The translations under genes were made by a program, and so were the position numbers. Below, one piece after another: positions 47,226 through 64,000 of a stretch of 64,000 bases of DNA. Origin of the DNA: Mesostigma viride (taxonomy: Eukaryota; Streptophyta; Mesostigmatophyceae; Mesostigmatales; Mesostigmataceae); contig RPFO01000097.1 in assembly GCA_009746045.1 (NCBI GenBank), positions 922,146 to 986,145 of the forward strand, in the 5' to 3' direction. The first letter of the stretch is position 1; every line of letters starts with the position of its first letter. The notes under the pieces were generated by a model. That model ran no database searches. It was not told where the DNA came from and saw only the letters and a program-made list of their open reading frames with translations.

Positions 47226-48054
47226 TAAAGCCATTAAAGATTCCAGCGAGTGAACGCCAATAGTATCCCACTGCACCAATGATCTCCGTTTGCCGCCCAG
47301 GATACGACGGCTTCCGTCTAACCACTCACGGAAGCCCGTACGATCTCCAAATTCCACCGACTTGCGCCCAACGGGAAAAGGCGAAAAGGACACCCGTCGA
47401 TCACGAGTTGATTACTGAAATGTATGGAATTCCGTAAAATTCCGTAAAAAGTTACGGCGTACGGCCACAGGATGCCCGATGGTTTAGGGTTTATGGTTAG
47501 ATAGTTGACCTCCGCGGCCATGGAGGTGCAGAAATCTGACTGGTATGGGAGCATGGCTTGACATTTTGAACTGCAATTTTGCAGGCATGATCCATAGGTC
47601 CTAAACAGCGTATATCATTGCCAGGCAACGCCTGGGTGTGCGCAGATATGTCTCGACCCTATGCTCGGTGCAGCAACCTCGTTTGATCAGCGACCAGGTC
47701 GGTCGCCGTGCATGTGCTAACTGTTACTAGGCGGGAAATAAGTCGATACGTTTGTACGCGGATAGATGTGTAAAATATATTGCTGACATGTTTTATTGGC
47801 GACGACGGCCAGGAAAGCGGCTCGCAGCTACATCGATGAGGTGGGCATCCGGCTAGCTCCAGCAAGGAAGGTAATTAATCTGCGGTTTTGATCTGGTATG
47901 TGCTATCCTGTTCACGTTTTATTGCATACTGTATCAAGGTTTTGGGTCGAATCGTATACCTATCAATAAGTTCATGGTTGTAATAAGGAATTAGTTCAAT
48001 TAGCAATCTATATACCATGCAGTGGATGAGTATCACACTTCATGACCTTTATGT
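47226..48054. other. Intergenic, nothing recognised
   Basis: Only short frames were seen; no repeats shared with the rest of the window were found here. Confidence 0.35.
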
Positions 48055-48560
48055 AAACAACAAACTGTCGACGCCCCCTAGGGCTCCCCCAGAATAGATT
48101 TTAGCCAGCTGTCTAGAAGAGGGCAATCGACATAGCTTTTACATTATAGCATGACTTGCCATGTATTTCTCGAGCATAGTATACTGATCTAGCCCCAACG
48201 GCTTAGAGTAGCCCCATGAACGGTTTAGAGTGGCATGAACGCAATCACATTAGCCCAGCCATGGCTCAGCGTGGCCATTTGCTTATGCCTTAGCAGACGC
48301 CCGTTGAGCCCACTACCTTTCTTGTACAGCATCAGCTATGCTTCAGCCTACCTCTGGTATCGTTAATAATGGTTGTCCCACAGTGATGCGCCCCGGCCCC
48401 GTGATGTGGATAGAGCGCTCGATGTGGCCTGCCCACCGACTGGTGGGCGGTGGCAGTGAGAGAAGCTAGGGCGCCCTCCCTCCCTCTCATTGTGTACAGG
48501 GGTTGAAGGTTCCTCTACTTTGTATTGGCACCCACGTGACGCAGTCACGTGATAATTAAC
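48055..48560 (+). repeat. Dispersed repeat family C, longest copy
   Basis: It starts aacaacaaactgtcgac and passes through agggcaatcgacatag, tggcagtgagagaagctagg, ctctcattgtgta and tggcacccacgtgacgca. It is shared in pieces with 51060-51660 and 54753-54940. No coding frame. The class is unknown. Confidence 0.65.
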
Positions 48561-48777
48561 TAATTAATTAATTAATTACACTTCATACAATTGATGAGAC
48601 AACCAAGTGAGTGTCAAACGGCTACCGGCGACCTCTACGTGCATTGTATTGTTTTTCATCAAGATTGAGACATTAGCTAGAGTTTTTGAGAGGCACGCCC
48701 ATGGGATAAACACCTTAGAATATTTTATCCTAATTGAAAATCCACTTTTCCGAACAAAAAACCACTTTTTGAGCTCT

Positions 48778-48870
48778 TGGCGTATAATACGCGTATAATA
48801 CGTGTATAACACGAAATACGCAATACGCCGAGGTTTTGCCGTATTGCCGTATTGCCGTATTGGCTCACAC
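48778..48870. repeat. Palindromic AATACGC repeat, family D, second copy
   Basis: It has runs of cgtataatacgcgtataata and caatacgccgaggttttgcc, matching the tract at 44983-45130. Confidence 0.6.
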
Positions 48871-48879
48871 TGAAGTACT

Positions 48880-49590
48880 TGCATGTCATGCGCATGGGCA
48901 TGCCACGGAGTACTATAAGTAAGTAAGTAAGTACTTGCGTGTCATGCGCAAAGGCATGCCACGGAGTACTATGCTAATCTCTTTAGAAAAATAATTACAC
49001 AAAAGTTTAAACAAATATCGTCTGCATCATCCCCCAACCGTTAAGCACTCTAGATGGGGATGTAATCCTCATCCGAGCTGTCCTCTACTGTAATGGCAGA
49101 CTCGAGGCGGTAGTGTAGCGGCTATCCTCAGGACCGGAGTACTATGATAATCTCATTAGAAAAAATAACACCGGAAAGTTACAAATATCGTCTGCATCAT
49201 GCCCCAACCATATATAGCCTTGCATCACTCCCCGGACAGGAGAACTTTTGCGGATGACTGTAGGTGTAAGTTGGCGATGCCATGGTAACCGGAGACGTCC
49301 GTCCTATAGTCAGCAAAATTGGTGCGAGAGGTCCCCAGTTCGATTCCGGTCGGATTCATTTGCAGATCGCGTTTTTTCCGCGTTTTCCGCGGCCCGGCAC
49401 TGAACGCAAATGGTTTTCACCTTTGCGGAGTGCCTGATCAGAATATATAGCCACTCATTGCATTGAGAGGGGGATCTAATCCTCATCTGAGCTGTCCTCT
49501 ACTGTAATGGCAGATGCGGCGGTAGTGTAGCGGCTATCCTCAGGGGCAATAACCTCCACCTGCGGACTTCTACCGTAATAATAAATAGCT
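48880..49590 (-). repeat. Cluster of family 2 LINE-tail fragments
   Basis: Three truncated pieces in tandem (about 48940-49135, 49136-49215 and 49470-49590) contain acaaatatcgtctgcatcat, then the reverse complement of the LINE tail seen at 22195-22345 (gagctgtcctctactgtaat, gtagtgtagcggctatcctc). Their orientation is opposite to the 49720-50720 copy. Confidence 0.7.
49298..49358 (+). repeat. tRNA-derived sequence (SINE-like head), no anticodon arm
   Basis: The segment contains an A-box-like tatagtcagcaaaattgg and a T-arm-like gtccccagttcgattccgg ending cggattca, about 61 bases long. The anticodon arm is missing, so it is not a functional tRNA gene; it may be a tRNA pseudogene or the head of a SINE. 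Confidence 0.35.
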
Positions 49591-49719
49591 ATAGGGTACC
49601 CACATATCCTAGCTCGATCCATTGTGCACGTACTCAGACTAGCCACATACATTGGTTTACTTGCCAGTTTCACACATGGCTTGGAAACAGTCCGGTGTGC
49701 TCTGACTGTCAGGTCAATT

Positions 49720-50720
49720 AGTGTTGCTAGTAGAGATAGTTGCACGAAACCGGGACACTCTTGCATGCTGGACGAAAGCCCCGTCCCCCCTGGCGACTCG
49801 CTTCAAGCTCCTTGGTGAGCCGGCTCCCCTCCACGGCCGACGACATCAACACCCGCATTGGCCAGTTAGGCTTGTCAGTGTGCTGATGGGCGGCCCTCCG
49901 TCGCCTCAATAGGTTCTGGACATGTTGCTAACCGAGTGCGCGCCGGCGCAAGCGCATATCCTTTCAAAGGCCCTTGTCCTCAGCATCCTCCTTAACGGCT
50001 GCGAGGCGCCGGACCCTCAGACCAGGCGCTTAGAGAGCTTGACGGCACAGTCACTCGAATGCTCCGTCACATCCTCGGCGTCCGCTACCAAGAGCGCCGC
50101 ACCCGGGCCGTCGAGCTCTAGATACTGCGAGCTCCTCCTTGTCACCCTGGCACTGTCACCATCCGACACCGCCGCCTCCTCTTTGCCGGCCATGTTGCCC
50201 GCACAGACCAGGTGAATACCGATGTGGGCCCTGCTGGCGGCCGGCTTAGGACTGGCCAACCAGGTACCTAGACACCTCCTCCTGTGGCAGGGCCCCCTTG
50301 TCCCGTCGCAACCAACTGGCAAACTTGTGCGCACCCTGCACCGACGCGGCCCAACCCGGACCTATGTGTCACAACTGCTTGAGGATGCAGGGCTTCTGGG
50401 ACTATCTGTACTCCGCGCCCGCATGATAGACAAGGAGAAACGGGCTGCCGTCTGCGATAAGCACCTCAGTTCCTGAGGGGCATGCTCAGGACTGTTTTCT
50501 CCCCACGGGCCCTGCGGCTAGCCAGGGTAGAAGTCCGCACGTGGAGGTTATTGCCCCTGTCAGAGGATAGCCGGCACTACACTACCGCCTCGTTTGCCAT
50601 TACAGATTTACAGTAGAGGACAGGTCAGATGAGGATTATATCCTCCAACGGGGACACGAGGCTAATTAATTTAATGATTAGGATTATATCCCCCTCGATC
50701 TAGTGACTATGGTTGGGGCA
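49720..50720 (+). mobile_element. Degenerate LINE fragment (family 2), second copy
   Basis: It shares with 21480-22345 the blocks acatcaacacccgcattggc, aaggcccttgtcctcagcat, gaataccgatgtgggcc, gacctatgtg and attatatccccctc. Translations give the same non-LTR reverse transcriptase C-terminal region in broken frames. The YADD box itself is not present in this copy. Confidence 0.75.
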
Positions 50721-51054
50721 TGCCTGCAGACGATATTTGTAACTTCCCATGTACATGACACGCAATTACTAGCACTGCACGGCGCCTACCGCCTGCCCCA
50801 TCCACAATACAAGGCTGGCCCCCCACCAGTGGTGGTCCTCACCTCCAGCGACATCACAGCAGCATGAGTTCGGTTCCTCTCTCGCTGCAAGAATCTGGTG
50901 ACCACCTCCTGGTTGCTCGACGACGACCTGACGCCAGCCCAGCAGTAGCAGCACCGCGACTAGTGGCCTGACAACATCCGCCTCAAGACCAGCCCCTAGG
51001 TGAACTGGCGGGGCGCCCCTAGGTGAACTAGAAGCCCAAGGTGTACTGGCGGGG

Positions 51055-51412
51055 CGGGGACCTTGATGTCAACAACAAACTGTGGAAGCCCCCCCTGGCT
51101 CCCCTGGGATAGAGCCTTCAAGCCAGTTATAGATGGGGGCAATCGATACTAATGGGAAAGCTTAGGCATTACAGCACTCGGAATGATCAGCATATAATGA
51201 GACAATAGTGCATATTAGCTCAGCTGGTTTTTCTGACCTTGCTATAGATTAAGTAAGTAAGTAAGTAAGTACTTGCGTGTCATGCGCATGAACAGGCCAC
51301 GGAGTACTATGCTAATCTCATTAGAAAAAAAACTACACGAAGTTACAGAGCTATAGATTAGCTGTGGCTCGATCCTTGTGGCCATCAGACAGCTCCCCTA
51401 GGGTAGCGGGAT
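51055..51412 (+). repeat. Family C repeat copy with LINE-tail insertion
   Basis: It starts atgtcaacaacaaactgtgg like 48055 and contains a (GTAA)n run and a LINE-tail block (acttgcgtgtcatgcgcatg, ggagtactatgctaatctca) at about 51250-51350. Confidence 0.55.
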
Positions 51413-51590
51413 GTTGTTTAGATAGATGTTGTAGTTAGTGATGTTGTTAGATAGATGTTGTAGGTAGCTGATGTAGATAGATTAGACCGGTAGGACTGTT
51501 TGCACCCATCCATCCATCCATTCATCCATCCATCGGGGTTAATGCTCCGTGACTCCCCAACGGGAGCACGAGTCTAATTAATTCATTAAT
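51413..51590 (+). mobile_element. SINE-like family B copy
   Basis: It carries gtaggtagctgatgtagata, taccggtaggactgtttgca (reading taggactgtttgcaccc), a (CATC)n run, ggggttaatgctccgtgac, cacgagtc and an aattaatt tail, in forward orientation. Confidence 0.65.
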
Positions 51591-51699
51591 TGTGGCCATC
51601 AGCTTGCGCTTTAGCCGACGCCTTTAGCCCACCTCACCTTTTATATACTACTATAGCATTAGCTATGCATCACCCTACCTATGATCTTAATTCCCCCCT

Positions 51700-51893
51700 A
51701 TGTTCGCGCCCTAAGTGCTGGAATACATAGTGGTGTGCAAGTGCACTTTGTGCACCCAGAGCAGGTGTAGTTTACACCCTAACCTTGCAGGAAGTAGCCC
51801 AGAGTGTATTAAAAGCCATATTCTGATCCTGAAGCCATATGCCCCTTGTCAGGGATATGTGCTACATGTACTCCCAACGGAGTTATGTTACAA
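51700..51893 (-). repeat. Family A copy, reverse orientation
   Basis: The reverse complement carries cataactccgttgggagtac, atgtagcacat, aatacactctgggctacttc and ctgcaaggttagggtgtaaa, as in the 24.8 kb copy. Confidence 0.7.
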
Positions 51894-51940
51894 TTCAATT
51901 CAATTCCATTCAATTCACCCTACCTATGAAATTAAATTAA

Positions 51941-54569
51941 GGGGACGTGGCGCGCCGAATATTTTCCGCGCGAAAAAATTCGCGGCACCGGCCGTACCGT
52001 GAAAAGTGGGTGCTCCGTGCGCGTACCACTTGCGGAAGTGGCCATGGCGACTGCGTTTAGGCGAAACTAGCAATGTAGGGCTAGAGAAATGCAAAAAGAA
52101 TGCTTGGATGTTGAAGATGATGATTTAATGATGTTGGGTTGCGGCGGCAAGTGGCTGGTTTACAATATCGCTGCTTTCTTTTACTGCCATCGGCATGGGG
52201 GGGAATCTGCATTTTTTGGTCGCGCGGAATAAAATTGAATTCGTGATTGCGGCAGTAAATTCTCAGTTTTGGGGGTCTTTTTGACCGTGAAGGATGCATT
52301 CTTATGGGTAGCATCGAATTCTAAACCGAACGGGTGCTTTTTGCTACATTTTCGTCCATTCTCGGTAAGTATTTCTTCAGGCCTGCGCAGTGCATGTCGG
52401 AACCTTCCATGGAAGAACGGCCGTTGTTGCGCGCCTGGGCGAGGGATCTACGAGGGCAAGGTATAGATTTGTGGCGACTGTTATCTACTATCAGTTCTTT
52501 CTTCGAAGAGCTCATCGTTCGAAGTTTTTTGCGTTCGTTTTGGTCAGTTTCCGCCAGTTAACTCTCCGTTGCTCGCCGTCGTGTTGACGAATACCTGGCA
52601 GCTTTAGCTTGTTTTCGTTGATGTCTTGATCAAATCCGCTTCAGTCTCAGCCGATAGATCCTAGGGAAGGCGTAAGGGATTTCATAGCACGTGTTCTGGC
52701 AAGGATGTTGTGCGTATGGACGCTTCTTGTTGTGTGATAGTGACGCACCCTTTCCTCGCAGCGGCATCACAGCGGTCAGAAGCTGAACGGCCGCCACTGG
52801 TTTCTTTGCATTTTATCGTGCAGGGAAGGAAGTTTTTTTATCGACGATCATGTTGGAGATATTGCATTTGTGTGACTGCATGTAGATAGCTGCCATCATT
52901 GGTTTATTTGAGCTTTCCTTGTTATGATGATGTGACAAGACAGCAATGTGCTGAGCCAACCATGGTTGACATGGTTGACTGCATGCAAGCTTTGTATGCC
53001 ATGATCTCCTTGGTTCCTTGCCCTCCATAGTTCCAGTTTGTTGCCCATGTCGGGTAGGGCAGTTAAGGAGTTGTTGCTGTGTTGGTAAGCTTGGTTGGCA
53101 TAACCCTTACATTCTAACCTGGGAGAAACATAGAAAATGCTGGTAATGCATGTAGTGCCATCATCATTATTGCTATTCACGTACTTATAAGTCTGGCCAT
53201 GCTCGAGGGACGGTGAAGGAGTATGAGGTGCGTGGCTTCCCCTTTGTACTTCATAACATATTCAGCATGGATTTGATCCATGTTGATGGCATGTAAAGTG
53301 TGATTGTGTTTACTTGCTTTCTGAGTGGTCCTTAGCGCCTTGTCAGGTGGTGAGTGGTCGTCTAGGAAACCCATCAGTGCGTGCCACAGTGACCCCCAAC
53401 CTTGAGCATGTGTCGTCATCAGTGTGCTAGAGTTAACTATATGTGCTTTTGATCATAGATTTGCTGAGTTCTTGGCATGAAGTTTACAAGGTAACCTTGA
53501 GTAGAGTATAGTGTATGCTCTCTTGGCATGTATGCCTAGCAATCGTGTTGCTATGCTTGCGCTGGCAAGGTTGGCCATGCCGAGGGCAGGTGAGGGCAGA
53601 TGTGGTGCCTAGCCGTTTGCTTATGTTTTGTGATCGAGTGGGGCATGCTTTCTGGCTTTTTGGATGGAAAACAGCATGCCTAAGTGGCCATATACAAAGA
53701 AAACCCCCCTTATGTTCAGGTTTTAGCACGCATAACCTTATTACTTGAGCTAGACTTGTCGGAATGACCTGTTTTAAGGGTGGCTGCCACGACGTGATGC
53801 AAAGGGAGGGGCAGGGGGACGATGGGGAAGGTAGCAGTGATGATGAGAATGATGTTGATGATATTCCTTGCCTTGCATGTGCGTCCCCGGATGAAATTGA
53901 CGGTGTCCCTTTCCTGCTGTGCAGCACATTCGGGCGCAAGGGAGGACTGCATGGGTGCTACGCTGACCCCCCGTTGACTAAGGAGCCCAAGGGGGATTGG
54001 TTTTGCCCTGCCTGCCTTGTGCAGGATGCTTACAAGGGCTGAAATAGTGACATTTCTGTTTAGCGGGCATTTTTGTTCTAACGCGCCAAACGCAATAACT
54101 TGAGCTAGACTTGTCGGAATGACCTGGGACTTGGAACACTGCTGTCCCCCTGTTAGCCGGATTTTCGTTGATTTTGTTGCCTAATCTGAAGTGTTTATGA
54201 CATGTTTATTCCCAATGTCCGGTAAAAAAAGGGTACTTTTGCGGGAAATTAATAACTGTTCAAGGTTTTGTCATTTTCATGATGTAAATAGCTCAGCAAG
54301 CTACAAACTCAGGGAACTATAGACGCTACATTTTTTTTTTCCAACAAATGAGTGCATGGGCTGGGGCATACATAGCCCTAATTAGCGTCTTTTTTCTATT
54401 TATAGCGCAATATTGGCGTATATGTGGGGGTAGTACCCCCAACAAGTGCATGGACAACTCACTAGAGATGTTATTTAGTGCCCCCAATCATAATTTAGCA
54501 TGGTGCAACTGAAATTCAAGTGATATTAGCATGGGTCAAGTTTTAAGGTTTTTGGGGTGCCACCTCCCC
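51941..54569. mobile_element. Mutator-like (Pack-MULE-type) element, 2,629 bp, 9-bp TSD, carrying a PHD-finger frame
   Basis: The ends ggggacgtggc (51941-51951) and gccacctcccc (54559-54569) are inverted with one mismatch in 11. Both flanks are ttaaattaa (51932-51940 and 54570-54578), a 9-bp AT-rich duplication typical of Mutator-like elements, whose TIRs often begin with G runs. A piggyBac-like TTAA reading is possible since the TSD contains TTAA, but the 9-bp match favours MULE. No transposase is recognised. The interior has gene-like splice signals (cggtaagtatttcttcag near 52364-52381) and a PHD-finger frame at 53764-54042. Confidence 0.78.
53764..54042 (+). CDS. PHD-type zinc-finger frame carried by the Mutator-like element
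   Basis: The 92-residue frame starts MTCFKGGCHDVM, has an acidic stretch (EGSSDDENDVDD, residues about 22-34), then a PHD-like core: CLAC, VPFLLCS, GGLHGCY, ADPPLTKEPKGDWFCPAC. PHD fingers bind histone H3 tails using a Cys4-His-Cys3 zinc cluster. Here the fourth cysteine is not visible (LLCSTFGRKGG instead of LLC-x2-C), so one site may be lost or differ. The ATG lies in the first of two 29-bp direct repeats (53743-53771 and 54098-54126). It may be the last exon of a captured host gene rather than a whole gene; stop at 54040-54042. Confidence 0.6.
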   Translation: MTCFKGGCHDVMQREGQGDDGEGSSDDENDVDDIPCLACASPDEIDGVPFLLCSTFGRKGGLHGCYADPPLTKEPKGDWFCPACLVQDAYKG

Positions 54570-54578
54570 TTAAATTAA

Positions 54579-54960
54579 ACTCTGGGCTACTTCCTGCAAG
54601 GGTAGGGTGTGGACTACACCTGCTCTGGGTGCACAAAGTGCACCTGCACCACTAGTCCACTATGTATTCCAGCACCTAGGGCGCGGACATAGGGGGGAAG
54701 ATCATCATGGCTAAACAATTGCTAGAACATGGCGTCTCAGCAGAGAGACCCTACCTATGGTATTGCATGTTGTTTTATTGCACCCACAGTGTTGTGCCCC
54801 AGCATCATGCTGCGGAGAGAGCACTCTGTGGCCTACCCATTTGTGGCAGTGAGAGAAGCTAGGGCGCCCTCTCATTGTGTATAAGGGTTGGAGGTTCCAT
54901 TACTCTGCATGTACTGGCACCCACGTGACGCACTTGCATGTTTAATAATGAATGAAGTAA
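54579..54960 (+). repeat. Family A then family C repeat fragments
   Basis: It begins ctctgggctacttcctgcaa as family A and from about 54753 continues as family C (gtggcagtgagagaagctag, ctctcattgtgta, tggcacccacgtgacgca). The Mutator-like element was inserted next to it. Confidence 0.6.
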
Positions 54961-55596
54961 TTAATTAATGATACTCCATGACATGGCCCAGCGCATGCAT
55001 GGCATGCAAGAACTTACTGCATGTGCACATTAGCTGTTGCATAATGCGGCTGCCCGGCATATGTACGTAATGGCATTCAGGACCACTGATTTCCTCAATG
55101 CTCCGGGGAAACCAATACACCAATCAGTAGCCACAATGTCCCATTGATCCGTGCATGTGCAAGGCAAGTGGCCACAAATGCTATAGAAGCACTTCATGAT
55201 TATCTGAACCCACAGCAATGTAACCAAATGCAACCATGACAGATTATTTAGCATGCCCTGTGTCTAACAGCATCATCATGTGCCACCCTTCAACAATCAT
55301 GAATTCCTTCGCCTGTGTAGGCAGGGCATAAGAGTAGACTGTTCTTGCAATCCTCCTGTTGGCTACTGCGTGCATTGCCCTGAGACTTGAGAGCACGCCC
55401 CGAGCAAGCCCACACTTGGCTATCACTGGAACGAGCGCAGCTGTGATGAATGATGTGCTCATGAGCACACGCGCCTGCCTAGGACAAACGCCGGTGACAG
55501 TCTGGAGCACATGCATGACGCCAACCGCGTAGGCTCTCCTGCTGTTCTGCCACGTGGACACCAAGTCCTGACGCGGCTCATCCCAACGTGCGCCGG
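54961..55596. other. 3' flank of the cathepsin gene, nothing recognised
   Basis: It contains an attaatt run, then unique sequence with short minus-strand frames only. It probably includes the 3' UTR of the protease gene. Confidence 0.4.
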
Positions 55597-63202
<7,606 letters not shown>

Positions 63203-63787
63203 GTACAGTGCTGGCCTAGCCGCCGGCACACGAAAGGGTCCCTGGCAGTATGCATGGGTGCGGGCGGTGGTGGGAAACGGTGCTGCCGCATTGTCGTGTG
63301 GATTTTCCATGCGGTGTTGGTCATGATTGCCTGATGTGCTTGCGGGTACATACGCTAGTGTGCCCATGTGGTGGGCAAATATCCAAGGGGGTTTGTTTGT
63401 GGGAAACGTGGCACCCTGTACAGGTTCGGTAGAGTACCGACCAGTCAGCAGGGGAACCGTCCGCACCTTTGGGGGGCCACGTCAAGGATTGCCACTTGTG
63501 ACTCTTTCAAGGGCAGCTTGGACCTCCCTTTGCAGCTGCCAGCAAGAAAGCATGTCTGCAGTTCTCCAAGATCCGTGCACCCAGGACTTGGAGCCTGCGG
63601 CATGACCCTTGAGCTGTTGAACGTGTAGATTTAGTGTGTGTTTGTGTGTGTGTTTCTGGCTGACAGCTGCGTTCAGACTGCTTTACAGGTGCCTTGTTTC
63701 TGCCTTGGGACTGCCTCCATGCTGCCTTCAACCGACCCAGCCTTCTTGAATACGTCAGTACTTGCTTGCGTACAAACACAAGGGCAG

Positions 63788-64000
63788 GGACGAGATTACC
63801 GTCTTATTCCGGTATATAGTCACCAATGACTACAGGGATGAGATTACCGTCTTATTCCGGTATATAGTCACCAATGACTACAGGGATGAGATTACCGTCT
63901 TGTTCCGGTATATAGTCACCAATGACTACAGGGATGAGATTACCGTCTTATTCCGGTATATAGTCACCAATGACTACAGGGATGAGATTACCGTCTTAGT
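63788..64000. repeat. 48-bp tandem array at the right edge, in DLD intron 3
   Basis: About 4.4 copies of a unit containing gagattaccgtcttattccg and tatatagtcaccaatgacta; only one base differs (tatt/tgtt). The array continues past the window end. Confidence 0.95.

Noticed and set aside
49298-49358. A functional tRNA gene
   Set aside because: The anticodon arm is missing and acceptor pairing is poor; kept only as a tRNA-derived repeat.
51932-54578. A piggyBac reading of the PHD-carrying element based on TTAA
   Set aside because: The flanking match is 9 bp, not 4, and the ends start with G runs; Mutator-like is the better fit, though not proven.

Overview
This 64 kb window comes from a nuclear genome of a eukaryote. 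Evidence: spliceosomal GT-AG introns whose phases match across exons, a mitochondrial-type dihydrolipoyl dehydrogenase with a presequence, a cathepsin X/Z-type lysosomal protease, a PHD-finger reading frame, APE-type LINEs and many class II elements. Coding exons are very GC-rich, while repeat-rich intergenic DNA is AT-richer. A GC-rich microalga or another unicellular protist fits best, but the species cannot be named from sequence alone.

Layout. (1) About 1.05-19.4 kb, + strand: one very large multi-exon gene (at least 14 exons, about 2,100 residues visible) that looks like a helical-repeat scaffold of unknown identity. Its introns are swollen by four different tandem arrays (13, 31, 42 and 5 bp units) and one TIR element. 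(2) 19.4-33.7 kb: a repeat-rich gap with an 8-bp-TSD MITE, fragments of a second LINE family, a GGGGC array, dispersed repeats, and a near-complete 7 kb LINE with an 18-bp target-site duplication (TSD). That LINE is itself split by a 1.72 kb TTAA-class transposon. (3) 33.7-41.3 kb, + strand: a five-exon gene for a 1,702-residue protein with an acidic disordered N-terminus and a coiled-coil C-terminal third. (4) 41.3-55.6 kb: nested transposable elements, including a hAT-type element, a SINE-like insertion with TSD, a long foldback with a tRNA-like core, a poly-C satellite, and a Mutator-like element carrying a PHD-finger frame. (5) 55.6-60.4 kb, - strand: complete seven-exon cathepsin X/Z gene. 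(6) 61.1 kb to the right edge, + strand: the first three exons of dihydrolipoyl dehydrogenase, arranged head-to-head with the protease gene.

The main biological story is the mobile DNA. Three non-autonomous class II elements have different TSD lengths (4 bp TTAA, 9 bp, 8 bp). None shows a recognisable transposase. Each carries reading frames or splice-like signals that could be captured host sequence; this is clearest for the PHD finger in the Mutator-like element. A second point is a triplicated in-frame 5' splice site in the cathepsin gene, which could give three protein isoforms.
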